Source: Alistipes sp. (GTDB lineage Bacteria > Bacteroidota > Bacteroidia > Bacteroidales > Rikenellaceae). Taken from it: a stretch of DNA of 56,243 bases. Position 1 is the first letter of the stretch. The number at the start of each line of letters is the position of its first letter. The position numbers and the translations under genes are program-made. The DNA is taken from positions 1-56,243 of the forward strand of contig JAFQHI010000001.1 of the NCBI GenBank assembly GCA_017398045.1. Direction: 5' to 3'. This document shows, piece after piece, positions 24,327 to 32,852 of the stretch. Under the pieces are notes generated by a model, which saw nothing but the letters and a program-made list of their open reading frames with translations, ran no database searches and was not told the origin of the DNA.

Positions 24327-26087
24327 CTACTTCACCGGTTTGATATCTTTGACGCGGAGTTGCGTCGTGACCATGCCGCGGTAGTGGTTCTCGACAATCT
24401 GGTAGCAGACATCGATGGCGCGACCGCCGCGTACCCACTCATAGTGGGTCGGCTGCTGGAAGGCAATGGCCGGAATCTTCGTGTTGGGCTTCTGACGCTG
24501 AATCAGGTCCATCTTCAGATGCTCCTGCTCAAGACCCACCAACTTGGCATCGCCCTGGTTGCTCACACTGCGCGTCATAAAGACGGGCGAGGTGTTGCCC
24601 GGGCCGAAGGGCTGGAAGCGGTTCAGATTGGCTCGGAACTCGTTCGTGATATCCGAGAAGAGCAATTCGCTATCCACATCGACCTGCGGAATGAGCATCT
24701 GCGGGTCGATATTCTCCTCCACAAAGGCGTTGAAACGGCGCGTAAACTCCTCCACATGCTCCGGCTTCATCGTCAGACCTGCGGCATACATATGGCCTCC
24801 GAAGTTCTCCAGCAAATCCGAGCAGCTCTCCACCGCCTGGTAGAGGTCAAAGCCCGGCACCGAGCGGGCCGAACCGGTCACAAAACCGTTGCTCATGGTC
24901 AGCACCACCGTCGGGCGGTAGTAGGTCTCAATCAGACGCGAGGCGACGATACCCACAATGCCCTTCATCCACTTCGGGTTATAAATCACCGTACTCTTCA
25001 GGGCTTTGAGTTGCGGGTTGTTCTCGATGTAGTCGTGCGCCTCCTGCGTCACCGAGCGGTCAATCGACTTGCGGTCCTGGTTGTAGGAGTCGATGACCTT
25101 ACCAAACTCGGCCGCCTCCGACTCATTACCCTCGATGAGCAACTCCACGGCGGCATGGCCACCCGAAGGTGAGGCATTCTCGTCGTGTTCGTCCATGCGC
25201 ATACGGCCGGCCGCATTGATGCGGGGACCAATCTTAAAGACGATGTCGTCGATGGTGATTTGGTGCTTGTCGAGGCCGCAAATCTTAATAATCGACAACA
25301 ACCCCTTCGAGGGGCGACGATTCAGGTTCTGGAGGCCGAAATAGGCCAAAATACGGTTTTCGTCGCTCAATGGAACAATGTCCGAAGCAATCGAAACGAC
25401 CAACAAATCCAGCAAATCGAGGATTTGGTTGAAGGGGATACCGTTCTTCTGGGCATAGGCCTGCACGAGCTTGAAGCCCACGCCGCAACCCGACAATTCG
25501 TCGAACGGATAGGAGCAATCGACCCGCTTGGGGTCCAAAACTGCCACCGCCTGGGGAATCTCCTCGGCAGGCAGGTGGTGGTCGCAGATGATGAAATCCA
25601 CGCCCTTGGTCTTTGCATAGAGCACTTTTTCGGTGGCCTTGATGCCACAATCCAGAGCAATGATGAGGCTCACACCCTTGCGGGCGGCTACATCAATGCC
25701 TCGTACCGAAATGCCATACCCTTCGGTGTAGCGGTCCGGAATGTAGAAGGTCAGGTTTTTATGCCCGATCTGGCGCAAGAACTTATAGACCAACGCAACG
25801 GCCGTACAGCCATCTACGTCATAGTCGCCATAGACCATGATTTTTTCACCACGCTCTACAGCCTGCTCGACGCGCTCGACCGCCTTCTCCATATCCTTCA
25901 TCAGGAACGGGTCGTGCAGGTCGGCGAGGTCGGGCTTAAAGAACTTGTTCGCCTTCTCTACCGTCTCTATGCCTCGTTGTACGAGCAGGTTGGCCAACAC
26001 AGGCGAAATCCCGAGCTCGGTGGCAAGCATAGCCACCGTCGCGGGGTCGCCCTGCGGCTTCACTACCCAGCGTTTTTCTATAGGCAT
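24327..26087 (-). CDS. recJ: Single-stranded-DNA-specific exonuclease RecJ
   Basis: RecJ degrades single-stranded DNA 5' to 3' in recombination and repair. The 586-residue protein carries the DHH motifs: VYGDYDVDGCTA, ALDCGIKA, FIICDHHLP, and later the DHHA1-type C-terminal block SARSVPGFDLYQAVESC with ENFGGHMYAAGLTMKPE. The OB-like C-terminal part follows (DAKLVGLEQEHLKMDLIQ). The length is normal for bacterial RecJ. It is the third gene of lipA-lipB-recJ, nine bases after lipB. The association with lipoate genes is positional, not functional. Confidence 0.96.
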   Translation of the reverse strand: MPIEKRWVVKPQGDPATVAMLATELGISPVLANLLVQRGIETVEKANKFFKPDLADLHDPFLMKDMEKAVERVEQAVERGEKIMVYGDYDVDGCTAVALVYKFLRQIGHKNLTFYIPDRYTEGYGISVRGIDVAARKGVSLIIALDCGIKATEKVLYAKTKGVDFIICDHHLPAEEIPQAVAVLDPKRVDCSYPFDELSGCGVGFKLVQAYAQKNGIPFNQILDLLDLLVVSIASDIVPLSDENRILAYFGLQNLNRRPSKGLLSIIKICGLDKHQITIDDIVFKIGPRINAAGRMRMDEHDENASPSGGHAAVELLIEGNESEAAEFGKVIDSYNQDRKSIDRSVTQEAHDYIENNPQLKALKSTVIYNPKWMKGIVGIVASRLIETYYRPTVVLTMSNGFVTGSARSVPGFDLYQAVESCSDLLENFGGHMYAAGLTMKPEHVEEFTRRFNAFVEENIDPQMLIPQVDVDSELLFSDITNEFRANLNRFQPFGPGNTSPVFMTRSVSNQGDAKLVGLEQEHLKMDLIQRQKPNTKIPAIAFQQPTHYEWVRGGRAIDVCYQIVENHYRGMVTTQLRVKDIKPVK

Positions 26088-26095
26088 AAGCGATT

Positions 26096-26776
26096 CTATT
26101 TATATATTTTAACATTTAATAATTCACTTAAATGGTTTGTCATCAGGCCCTTGACCTCCTCCATCGGAATCGGACGACCTGTCTCTTTCTGAATCGAGGT
26201 TACGCCTCGATTCACAAATCCGCACGGGTTGATTTTTTCGAACCAACTCAAATCGGTATTCACATTGAGGCCAAAGCCGTGCATCGTCACAAAGCGCGAC
26301 GAGCGAACACCGATGGCGCAAATCTTGCGCATACGTGTTGTTCCCGCGTCGAGCCACACACCCGAAGCCCCTTGCGAGCGATGCGCCTCGATGCCGTAGT
26401 GGCGGACGGTGCGGATGGCCGCCTCCTCCAGCGTGTCGATATAGTCGCGCAGGCCGATGCCGATAGCCTCCAAATCGAGTATCGGGTAACCGACCAACTG
26501 CCCCGGGCCGTGGAAGGTGATATCGCCTCCGCGGTCGATGTGAAAGAACGTGGCACCGAGCGAGGCGAGGTACTGCTCCGTGACGAGCAGGTTTTCGCTC
26601 TTGCCGCTCTTGCCCAGCGTATAGACCGGCGGATGCTCCACAAGGAGCAACTCTCCGGCAGTAGTGGCAGGAAGATGGGCCGCTTTGCGAGCCAACGCGG
26701 CATCGAAGAGTTCCTGTTGCAATCTCCAACAGGCTTCATACTCCATCGTGCCGAGGTCTCTATATGCGACTTTCAT
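26096..26776 (-). CDS. lipB: Octanoyltransferase LipB
   Basis: LipB moves octanoyl from acyl-carrier protein to lipoyl domains of 2-oxoacid dehydrogenases and the glycine cleavage H protein. The 226-residue protein has the family signatures HPPVYTLGKSG, DRGGDITFHGPGQLVGYPI, and KICAIGVRSSRFVTMHGFGLNVN, with the catalytic cysteine-containing INPCGF near residue 180 and the conserved lysine in RKICAIG. It lies between lipA and recJ with gaps of four and eight bases. Confidence 0.96.
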   Translation of the reverse strand: MKVAYRDLGTMEYEACWRLQQELFDAALARKAAHLPATTAGELLLVEHPPVYTLGKSGKSENLLVTEQYLASLGATFFHIDRGGDITFHGPGQLVGYPILDLEAIGIGLRDYIDTLEEAAIRTVRHYGIEAHRSQGASGVWLDAGTTRMRKICAIGVRSSRFVTMHGFGLNVNTDLSWFEKINPCGFVNRGVTSIQKETGRPIPMEEVKGLMTNHLSELLNVKIYK

Positions 26777-26780
26777 CTTG

Positions 26781-27662
26781 CTACTTCTTCGCTACGCTCT
26801 TTAATGCCTCTTCGGCCAGGTAGGAGGACCTTACGAGTGGCGCAGAGGCGCAGTAATCGAAGCCCATCTCCAAAGCCTTTTGGCGGTACCAATCGAATTT
26901 TTCGGGAGTGATGTACGCCGCCACGGGGTAATGCTCCAACGAAGGTCGAAGGTACTGTCCGAGGGTGACAATCCTCACGCCTGCATCGCGCAGGTCCTGC
27001 AAGGCTTGCAACACCTCATCATCGCTCTCGCCCAGACCGACCATGATGCCGCTCTTGGTCACAGCACCCCGGCTGCTTAAATAGCGCAGGGTCTGAAGGC
27101 TCGTGCGATACTTCGCACGCGAGCGCACCTCGGGGGTCAGTCGTTCGACGGTCTCGATGTTGTGTCCGACAATGTCGGCCTTCGACGCCAAAATAATGTC
27201 CAGCAGGTCATCTTTGGCATCCAAATCGGGAATAAGAAGCTCAATGGCAGCGTCGGGATTCTCCTGGCGAATCGCCTCGACCGTGGCGGCCCAATGGTTG
27301 GCACCACCATCTGCGAGGTCGTCGCGCGTGACGGAGGTCAGGACGACATACTTCAGTTGCATGAGTCGTACACTCTCGGCTACCTCCTGCGGCTCCTCCG
27401 GATTCGGAGCCAAAGGACGGCCGGTCTGCGTGGCGCAAAAACGGCAGCCACGGGTACAAATGTCACCAAGTATCATAAAAGTAGCCGTTCGTCGGCTCCA
27501 ACACTCGGCCTGGTTCGGGCATTTTCCGCTGCTGCAAATCGTGTGCAGATGGTGCTGCTCGACGATATGACGCACCTCGGCATATTCGGCCGTGCGGTGC
27601 AGGCGGATTTTGAGCCAGTCCGGTTTTCTGATACCTGTTACCCTTTCATACAACTTCGGCAT
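26781..27662 (-). CDS. lipA: Lipoyl synthase LipA
   Basis: LipA is a radical-SAM enzyme that inserts two sulfurs into the octanoyl chain. The auxiliary-cluster cysteines lie in TICSSGKCPNQAECW and the radical-SAM cluster in DICTRGCRFCATQ. A serine near the C-terminus (LVRSSYLAEE) matches the usual RSSY motif that binds the auxiliary cluster. The length of 293 residues is normal. It starts the operon with lipB and recJ. A -7 box TATTTTTG lies at 27689-27696 on the minus strand, without a clear -33. Confidence 0.97.
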   Translation of the reverse strand: MPKLYERVTGIRKPDWLKIRLHRTAEYAEVRHIVEQHHLHTICSSGKCPNQAECWSRRTATFMILGDICTRGCRFCATQTGRPLAPNPEEPQEVAESVRLMQLKYVVLTSVTRDDLADGGANHWAATVEAIRQENPDAAIELLIPDLDAKDDLLDIILASKADIVGHNIETVERLTPEVRSRAKYRTSLQTLRYLSSRGAVTKSGIMVGLGESDDEVLQALQDLRDAGVRIVTLGQYLRPSLEHYPVAAYITPEKFDWYRQKALEMGFDYCASAPLVRSSYLAEEALKSVAKK

Positions 27663-27688
27663 TTAAGATTACTTTTTCCCAATTGATG

Positions 27689-27696
27689 CAAAAATA
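27689..27696 (-). promoter_or_regulatory. Candidate -7 box of lipA-lipB-recJ
   Basis: TATTTTTG on the minus strand fits TAnnTTTG and lies 27 bases ahead of the lipA ATG. No good -33 is seen. Confidence 0.35.
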
Positions 27697-27787
27697 GAAA
27701 AAAACTTTTAATTTTCCGCCTAAATCTGCAATATTTTCCGTAAAGTGACCGAAAAAGAGAGATTTCGAGCCAAACCTGCCTACACGC

Positions 27788-27828
27788 AAAAAAAGTGTGC
27801 GGTGCGACAAATCGGTCACACCGCACAC
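27788..27828 (-). terminator. Terminator of polA
   Basis: GTGTGCGGTG (27795-27804) pairs with CACCGCACAC (27819-27828). The minus-strand transcript then runs into seven Ts (27788-27794), 24 bases after the polA stop. Confidence 0.85.
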
Positions 27829-27851
27829 AACGTGATTGCACAAACGGCCTA

Positions 27852-30734
27852 TCAATGGGCATCGAGCCAATTCGCACCCACGCCGGCCTCGGCCGTCAGA
27901 TGGACACGCAGGGAGGCTACACCCTCCATCGCCTCAACAACGATGCGCTTTACCTCCTCCTCTTCCGAGCGCAGCAGGTCGATGACCAACTCGTCATGCA
28001 CCTGAAGAATCACCCGCGAGCGGATGCCTTGTTCGCGGAAACGACGCGAGACCTCCACCATAGCCATCTTCATGATGTCGGCAGCCGAGCCTTGAATCGG
28101 GGCGTTGATGGCATTTCTTTCGGCCACACCGCGAGCCACGGCATTGCGCGAAAGGATATCGTTGAGGTAGCGACGACGCCCGAAGATGGTCTCCACATAG
28201 CCCTTTTCACGCGCCTCTTCCACCACACGGTCCATATACTCCTTCACCTTGGGATAGGAACGGAAATAGCCGTCAATCAGCTCTTTGGCCTCCTTGCGGG
28301 GAATCTCGAGACGCTGGCTTAAGCCGAAGGCCGAGATGCCGTAGATGATGCCGAAATTGGCCGTCTTGGCGCGACGACGCTCCTCGGATGTCACCTCCGA
28401 AATGTGCTTCCCGAAAAGGCGGGCAGCCGTGGCTGCATGGATATCTTCACCGTTGGCAAAGGCCTCGATGAGCGACTCATCGCCCGAGAGGTGAGCCATC
28501 AGGCGCAACTCCACCTGCGAGTAATCGACGGCCAACAGCAGATGCTCCTCGTCGGAGGGGATGAAGGCGCGTCGGATGCGCTTGCCGAGGGTATCGCGCA
28601 CGGGAATATTTTGCAGGTTGGGGTTCGTCGATGAGAGGCGACCGGTAGCCGTCACAGCCTGATTAAACGAGGTGTGGATGCGTCCCGTCACGCGATTGAC
28701 CAGCTGCGGTAGAGCCTCGACATAGGTCGAAAGCAATTTTTTGATGCCGCGATACTCCAAGACCAACGCCACGATGCGATGCTCCGCGGCAAAGCTCTGC
28801 AAATACTCCTCATCGGTGCAGAACTGCTTGGTTTTGGTCATCTTGGGTTTATCGGTAATGCGCATCTTTCCAAACAGCACCTCACCCAACTGACGGGGCG
28901 AATTGATGTTCAGCCCGGGTTCATCGGCCTCCTGACGAACGGCCGTCTCCAACTCGGCAAGCTTTGCGTTCAGCTCCACACCGTAGGCGGCCAAATCTAC
29001 CGTGTCGATACGGACACCTGCCAGCTCAATCTCGGCCAGGACGCGAATCATCGGCTCCTCGATTTCGATATAGAGCCGCTCCAGGTCGCGCTCCACCAAC
29101 TCGGGGTAGAGCCGCTCTTTGAGTTGCAGCGTAATATCGGCATCCTCGGCAGCATACTCCAGGACCCGCTCCACGCCCACCATATCCATCGTCAGCTGTC
29201 GCTGTCCGCGCCCGATGAGGCTCTCGATTTCGATGGGGTGGTAGTTCAGGTAGCGTTCCGCAAGGGCATTCATGTTGTGGCGCGACTCGGGGTCGAGCAG
29301 GTAGTGCAACAGCATCGTGTCCCACAAGCGACCCTTTACCTCGATGCCGAGGTGGTGGAGGACCATGTAGTCGAATTTGATGTTTTGGCCGATTTTAGCC
29401 ACCTTTTCATCCTCGAAAAGGGGTTTCAGTATCGCCACATAATCATCCTTATTCTCCTCGTTGAAAGGCACATACCACGCCTTGTGAGGCTCTACGGCAA
29501 GCGAAAGACCCACGATGCGGTCGTTGAATAAATCCAACCCCGTGGTCTCGGTATCGAAGCAAAATTCGGCATGACGATGCACCTCCTCAACGACCCCCTT
29601 CAGCTCCTCGGCCGAGGCAACCAACCGATAGTCGTGCGGTACGCTTTGGGCCGTCTGCATCTCCGGTACGGCATCAAACAGGGTTACTTCGGTGGTCGGT
29701 TCCACGGCGGTCGGCTGCGGCTCGGCTGGGCTTTCGAAGAGGGCAAAGAGGTCGCCCTGACCCTCCAGTTTGGCCTGCTTTAGTGCAGCCGATTTGGTGC
29801 GGGCAACTTCGGCCAACTGGCGTTGCTCCTCCTGTTGGGGACGACTTGGAATCGGCTCTACGGGGGCCATGTTTTGCAAATCGTGCATGAAGGCCTTAAA
29901 ATCCAGCTCGGCAAACAGTGCGCGCAGCTCGTCAAGATGGGGGCAGCAGACCGTCAAATCCGCCTCGTTGAAGGGAATCGGCACATCGAGACGAATGGTC
30001 GTCAGCTCCTTGGCCAGGCGCAGTTTATCGCCCCAGGCGGCAATCTTCTCGCCCTGTTTGCCCTTAATCGAAGCAACATTGTCGAGGATATTTTCGATAG
30101 TTCCCCACTCCTGTACCAGCTTGCAGGCACCCTTTTCGCCAATGCCAGGGACTCCGGGAATGTTGTCCGAAGCATCGCCCCAGATAGCCAAAATATCGCG
30201 TACCAATTGCGGGTCGTCGATGCCGTATTTCTCGCGGATGGCCTCACAATCGACAATCTCGATTTGGCCCTCGGAACCCTTCTGTTTGTAGATTTTGCAA
30301 TGCTCCCGCACGAGCTGCCCGTAATCCTTGTCGGGGGTCACCATATAGACCTCGTAACCCGCCTCGGCACCCTTCATAGAGAGGGTACCAATCACGTCAT
30401 CAGCCTCGAATCCGGGGACCTCCAAAATCGGGATACACATCGCCTCCAGGACCCGTTTCACATAGGGCAGCGAGAGGATGATATCCTCGGGGGTCTCCGC
30501 GCGATTGGCCTTGTATTCGGGGTAGAGTTCGCGGCGGAACGAGCCACCCTTGGGGTCGAAAGCAACACCCAGCAGGTCGGGTTTTTCGCGCTTTTGAATG
30601 TCGCGCAGGAACTTTACGAAGCCAAAGACCACCGAGGTATTCATCCCCGCGTGGTTGCGCATCGGACGCCCCAAAAAGGCGTAGTAGTATTTGAACATCA
30701 ATGCGTAGGCATCGACCAAAAAGAGACGCTTCAT
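27852..30734 (-). CDS. polA: DNA polymerase I
   Basis: The 960-residue enzyme replaces RNA primers and fills repair gaps. It has a 5'-3' exonuclease domain (MKRLFLVDAYALMF..., FEADDVIGTLS, GDASDNIPGVPGIGEKGA), a proofreading 3'-5' exonuclease domain with intact motifs FDTETTGLD and IGQNIKFDYMVL, and the family A polymerase domain (LLAVDYSQVELRLMAHLSGD, RRRAKTANFGIIYGISAFGLS, LQVHDELVID). I start at 30734 because MKRLFLVDAYA is the conserved beginning; an upstream extension to 30782 lies in dispersed repeat sequence. No clear promoter is visible. A terminator follows directly. Confidence 0.96.
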   Translation of the reverse strand: MKRLFLVDAYALMFKYYYAFLGRPMRNHAGMNTSVVFGFVKFLRDIQKREKPDLLGVAFDPKGGSFRRELYPEYKANRAETPEDIILSLPYVKRVLEAMCIPILEVPGFEADDVIGTLSMKGAEAGYEVYMVTPDKDYGQLVREHCKIYKQKGSEGQIEIVDCEAIREKYGIDDPQLVRDILAIWGDASDNIPGVPGIGEKGACKLVQEWGTIENILDNVASIKGKQGEKIAAWGDKLRLAKELTTIRLDVPIPFNEADLTVCCPHLDELRALFAELDFKAFMHDLQNMAPVEPIPSRPQQEEQRQLAEVARTKSAALKQAKLEGQGDLFALFESPAEPQPTAVEPTTEVTLFDAVPEMQTAQSVPHDYRLVASAEELKGVVEEVHRHAEFCFDTETTGLDLFNDRIVGLSLAVEPHKAWYVPFNEENKDDYVAILKPLFEDEKVAKIGQNIKFDYMVLHHLGIEVKGRLWDTMLLHYLLDPESRHNMNALAERYLNYHPIEIESLIGRGQRQLTMDMVGVERVLEYAAEDADITLQLKERLYPELVERDLERLYIEIEEPMIRVLAEIELAGVRIDTVDLAAYGVELNAKLAELETAVRQEADEPGLNINSPRQLGEVLFGKMRITDKPKMTKTKQFCTDEEYLQSFAAEHRIVALVLEYRGIKKLLSTYVEALPQLVNRVTGRIHTSFNQAVTATGRLSSTNPNLQNIPVRDTLGKRIRRAFIPSDEEHLLLAVDYSQVELRLMAHLSGDESLIEAFANGEDIHAATAARLFGKHISEVTSEERRRAKTANFGIIYGISAFGLSQRLEIPRKEAKELIDGYFRSYPKVKEYMDRVVEEAREKGYVETIFGRRRYLNDILSRNAVARGVAERNAINAPIQGSAADIMKMAMVEVSRRFREQGIRSRVILQVHDELVIDLLRSEEEEVKRIVVEAMEGVASLRVHLTAEAGVGANWLDAH

Positions 30735-30850
30735 AAGAGCAAAGAGTAAAGAGATAACTTTGCGATTAAGGCGAGCGCACACGCTTGCGTGATGCCGAGC
30801 CGGAGCAAAGTCAAGCCACCGAAGGTGGGTTAAAGAGGAGAGAGTGGTAA
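30735..30850 (+). repeat. Dispersed intergenic repeat, copy A
   Basis: The plus strand contains, in order, a purine tract, GATAACTTTGCGATTAAG, a variable part, GAGCCGGAGCAAAGTCAAG and the hairpin CCACC-GAA-GGTGG. Compared with copy B (15820-15962, inverted), two base pairs of the hairpin change together. The nearby 30865-30903 stretch has 10-bp tandem units of the GCTTAAGGTT type. Confidence 0.65.
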
Positions 30851-30970
30851 AAGAGTGGTAAAGTTGCTTAAGGTTCCTTAAGGTTGCTTAAAGTCCCTTA
30901 AGGTATCTCATCCTTTTTCCCCCTCCCCAAAAAAATAATTCTTAATTTTTAATTCTAAATTCTAAATTTT

Positions 30971-31417
30971 TCAATTGTCCTCTGCAAACCACTCGGCATA
31001 GGACGAAGCCGTTTCGTGCAGGCGCAGGCTGTGGAGCGTGACCCCTTCGGGCAGGCGTGCCATAATGCGACGGGCAAAATCTTCGAGCATATTTTCGCAC
31101 GTGGGCTGGTAATCGACCTCCACCATATTTTCGAACTGCTCGGCCAAGATGTTGCGTAGCTTTTCATCGGCCGTCGAGCGCAACACCAGTGCGTGGTCGA
31201 GCTGCGAGATAATCTCCTCGTTTACAATTTTTTTCAATACCCCGAAATCCATCACCATCCCCTGTTTGGGGTCTTGCGGGTCGGTGGAAGGGCGGCCCTT
31301 GATGGTGACAAAAAGACGGTAGGAGTGGCCGTGAATCTCACGACACGGCCCGTCATAGCCCCCCAACGCATGAGCGGCCTCGAATGAAAACTCTTTCGTT
31401 AAACGAATGATTGCCAT
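30971..31417 (-). CDS. queD: 6-carboxytetrahydropterin synthase QueD / PTPS family
   Basis: QueD converts dihydroneopterin triphosphate to 6-carboxytetrahydropterin in queuosine/7-deazaguanine synthesis. The 148-residue protein has the zinc histidines FEAAHAL and CREIHGHSYRL, with the catalytic cysteine spaced as in QueD, then MVMDFGVLKKIV, LDHALVL and PTCENMLEDFAR (Glu-containing motif) typical of the T-fold family. It ends the sialidase-sppA-lyase cluster, four bases after the lyase gene. No other queuosine genes are seen in the window. Confidence 0.92.
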   Translation of the reverse strand: MAIIRLTKEFSFEAAHALGGYDGPCREIHGHSYRLFVTIKGRPSTDPQDPKQGMVMDFGVLKKIVNEEIISQLDHALVLRSTADEKLRNILAEQFENMVEVDYQPTCENMLEDFARRIMARLPEGVTLHSLRLHETASSYAEWFAEDN

Positions 31418-31421
31418 TATG

Positions 31422-32834
31422 TTATAAGCTATTCAAATAATTTTCCAGGTTCGTATAGCCATTCTCGGCCATCGCTGCACCATCGGCCGGGTCGTTGGGA
31501 TTCAACCCCAAACGACGCTCCCACCTGTCGGGCATACCGTCGTGGTCGCTGTCTTTGGGGGCCTTCGCACTCTTCAGCTCGGGCCATCCACCCACATCGT
31601 TCTGCGAGTCGATAATGCCGGTCGGGGCTGTCTGGTCGGCCTTCGCCTTTTGCTCGCGCTTATAGCTTGCACCCTCGTAGGTGGCATAACCGCCCCTTAC
31701 CTCGGCAATGATACGCGCATCGACGGCGTCGCGACGCGGAAGGGTAGCACCCACCTCGTTCAGCACCGCCTCGTAAGCCTCATAGGCCGTCTGCTGGCGA
31801 ATCGGCATCGCATCCCACGGCTCTGCAAGACGCAGGTACTCGATATGGCTCTCCTCATCGGGTTGCACACCGCCATCCCAATTATCGGCCGTCACCTTCG
31901 GGCTGCCCTCCACCACATTATCGGCCACATACCACTTGCCGTAGTTGTCCAACGTCTCGCGGTACGAGGGGGCAACGATGCGCTCCGACACCTTGCTCGG
32001 AAGGGTTGCCGGACCGGGCTTGTAGTAGTTGGCCACCATATTGACATAGGTCACCACATAGGCATTTTTGCGCGTGGTGTGCAGCATCTCGCCACCGTAG
32101 CAGCTCTGGTAGCCCCAATTATAGAGGACGTTGTTGCGGTAGTCGTTGTAGCCGGCACCCGACGCAAAGCGGGGATTGCGGCTCGAATGGTGCGCCAAGA
32201 GGTTGTGGTGCATCGTGCAGTAGTTCGACCCCCAGATGCCGCCAAAGCCGTGCGAACCCTTGATGTGGTTCGAACCCGAGAGGCTCTCGGCAACCAGACA
32301 CCACTGAATCGTCACATTTTCGCAGGCATAGACCGACATACACTCGTCGATGCTCCACGAGGTCGAAAGGTGGTCGAGGATGATGTTGCGATGACCGCGC
32401 GAACCCATCGTGTCGTAATCCACACCCGACTCTTCGCCCAGGCGGAGACGCAGGTAGCGGATAATCACCTCGTCGGCACCAATGTTGAGCGGATGGCGTT
32501 TGATGCAGATGCCATCACCCGGAGCGGTCTGGCCGGCGATGGTGATGTAGGGGTTGCGGATGGTGATTGGACGCTCCAAATCAATCGTTCCCGAGACACG
32601 GAAGATGACCGTGCGCGGCCCCTCGGCCTCCACAGCGGCACGCAACGAACCCTCGCCCGAATCGTTGAGGTTGGTCACCTCAATGACGCGGCCACCTCGG
32701 CCACCCACGGTATATTTTCCATACCCTTCGGCCGTCGGGAAGGCCAATGGTTGCTCTTCGTTTTGCGGGAAATCAACCGATTGAGTGCATCCGACGGCCA
32801 ACAGACCTACAAGCGAAAACAACAACCACTTCAT
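31422..32834 (-). CDS. Polysaccharide lyase family 1-like secreted lipoprotein
   Basis: The 470-residue protein has a lipoprotein signal (MKWLLFSLVGLLAVGC, lipidation at Cys16). The parallel beta-helix of pectate lyase-like proteins follows: FPTAEGYGKYTVGGRGGRVIEVTNL, VIFRVSGTIDL, ITIAGQTAPGDG, NIILDHLSTSWSIDE and NNVLYNWGYQS are the standard blocks of Bacteroidetes PL1/pectate-lyase-like enzymes. The C-terminus has a calcium-binding repeat, DSDHDGMPDRWERRLGLNPNDP. It probably cleaves uronate-rich polysaccharide (pectin or a similar substrate) at the cell surface. It is adjacent to a sialidase-like lipoprotein but there is no SusC/SusD pair, so this is not a typical utilisation locus. Confidence 0.85.
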   Translation of the reverse strand: MKWLLFSLVGLLAVGCTQSVDFPQNEEQPLAFPTAEGYGKYTVGGRGGRVIEVTNLNDSGEGSLRAAVEAEGPRTVIFRVSGTIDLERPITIRNPYITIAGQTAPGDGICIKRHPLNIGADEVIIRYLRLRLGEESGVDYDTMGSRGHRNIILDHLSTSWSIDECMSVYACENVTIQWCLVAESLSGSNHIKGSHGFGGIWGSNYCTMHHNLLAHHSSRNPRFASGAGYNDYRNNVLYNWGYQSCYGGEMLHTTRKNAYVVTYVNMVANYYKPGPATLPSKVSERIVAPSYRETLDNYGKWYVADNVVEGSPKVTADNWDGGVQPDEESHIEYLRLAEPWDAMPIRQQTAYEAYEAVLNEVGATLPRRDAVDARIIAEVRGGYATYEGASYKREQKAKADQTAPTGIIDSQNDVGGWPELKSAKAPKDSDHDGMPDRWERRLGLNPNDPADGAAMAENGYTNLENYLNSL

Positions 32835-32852
32835 ACTCTTTTTGCTCTTGTA

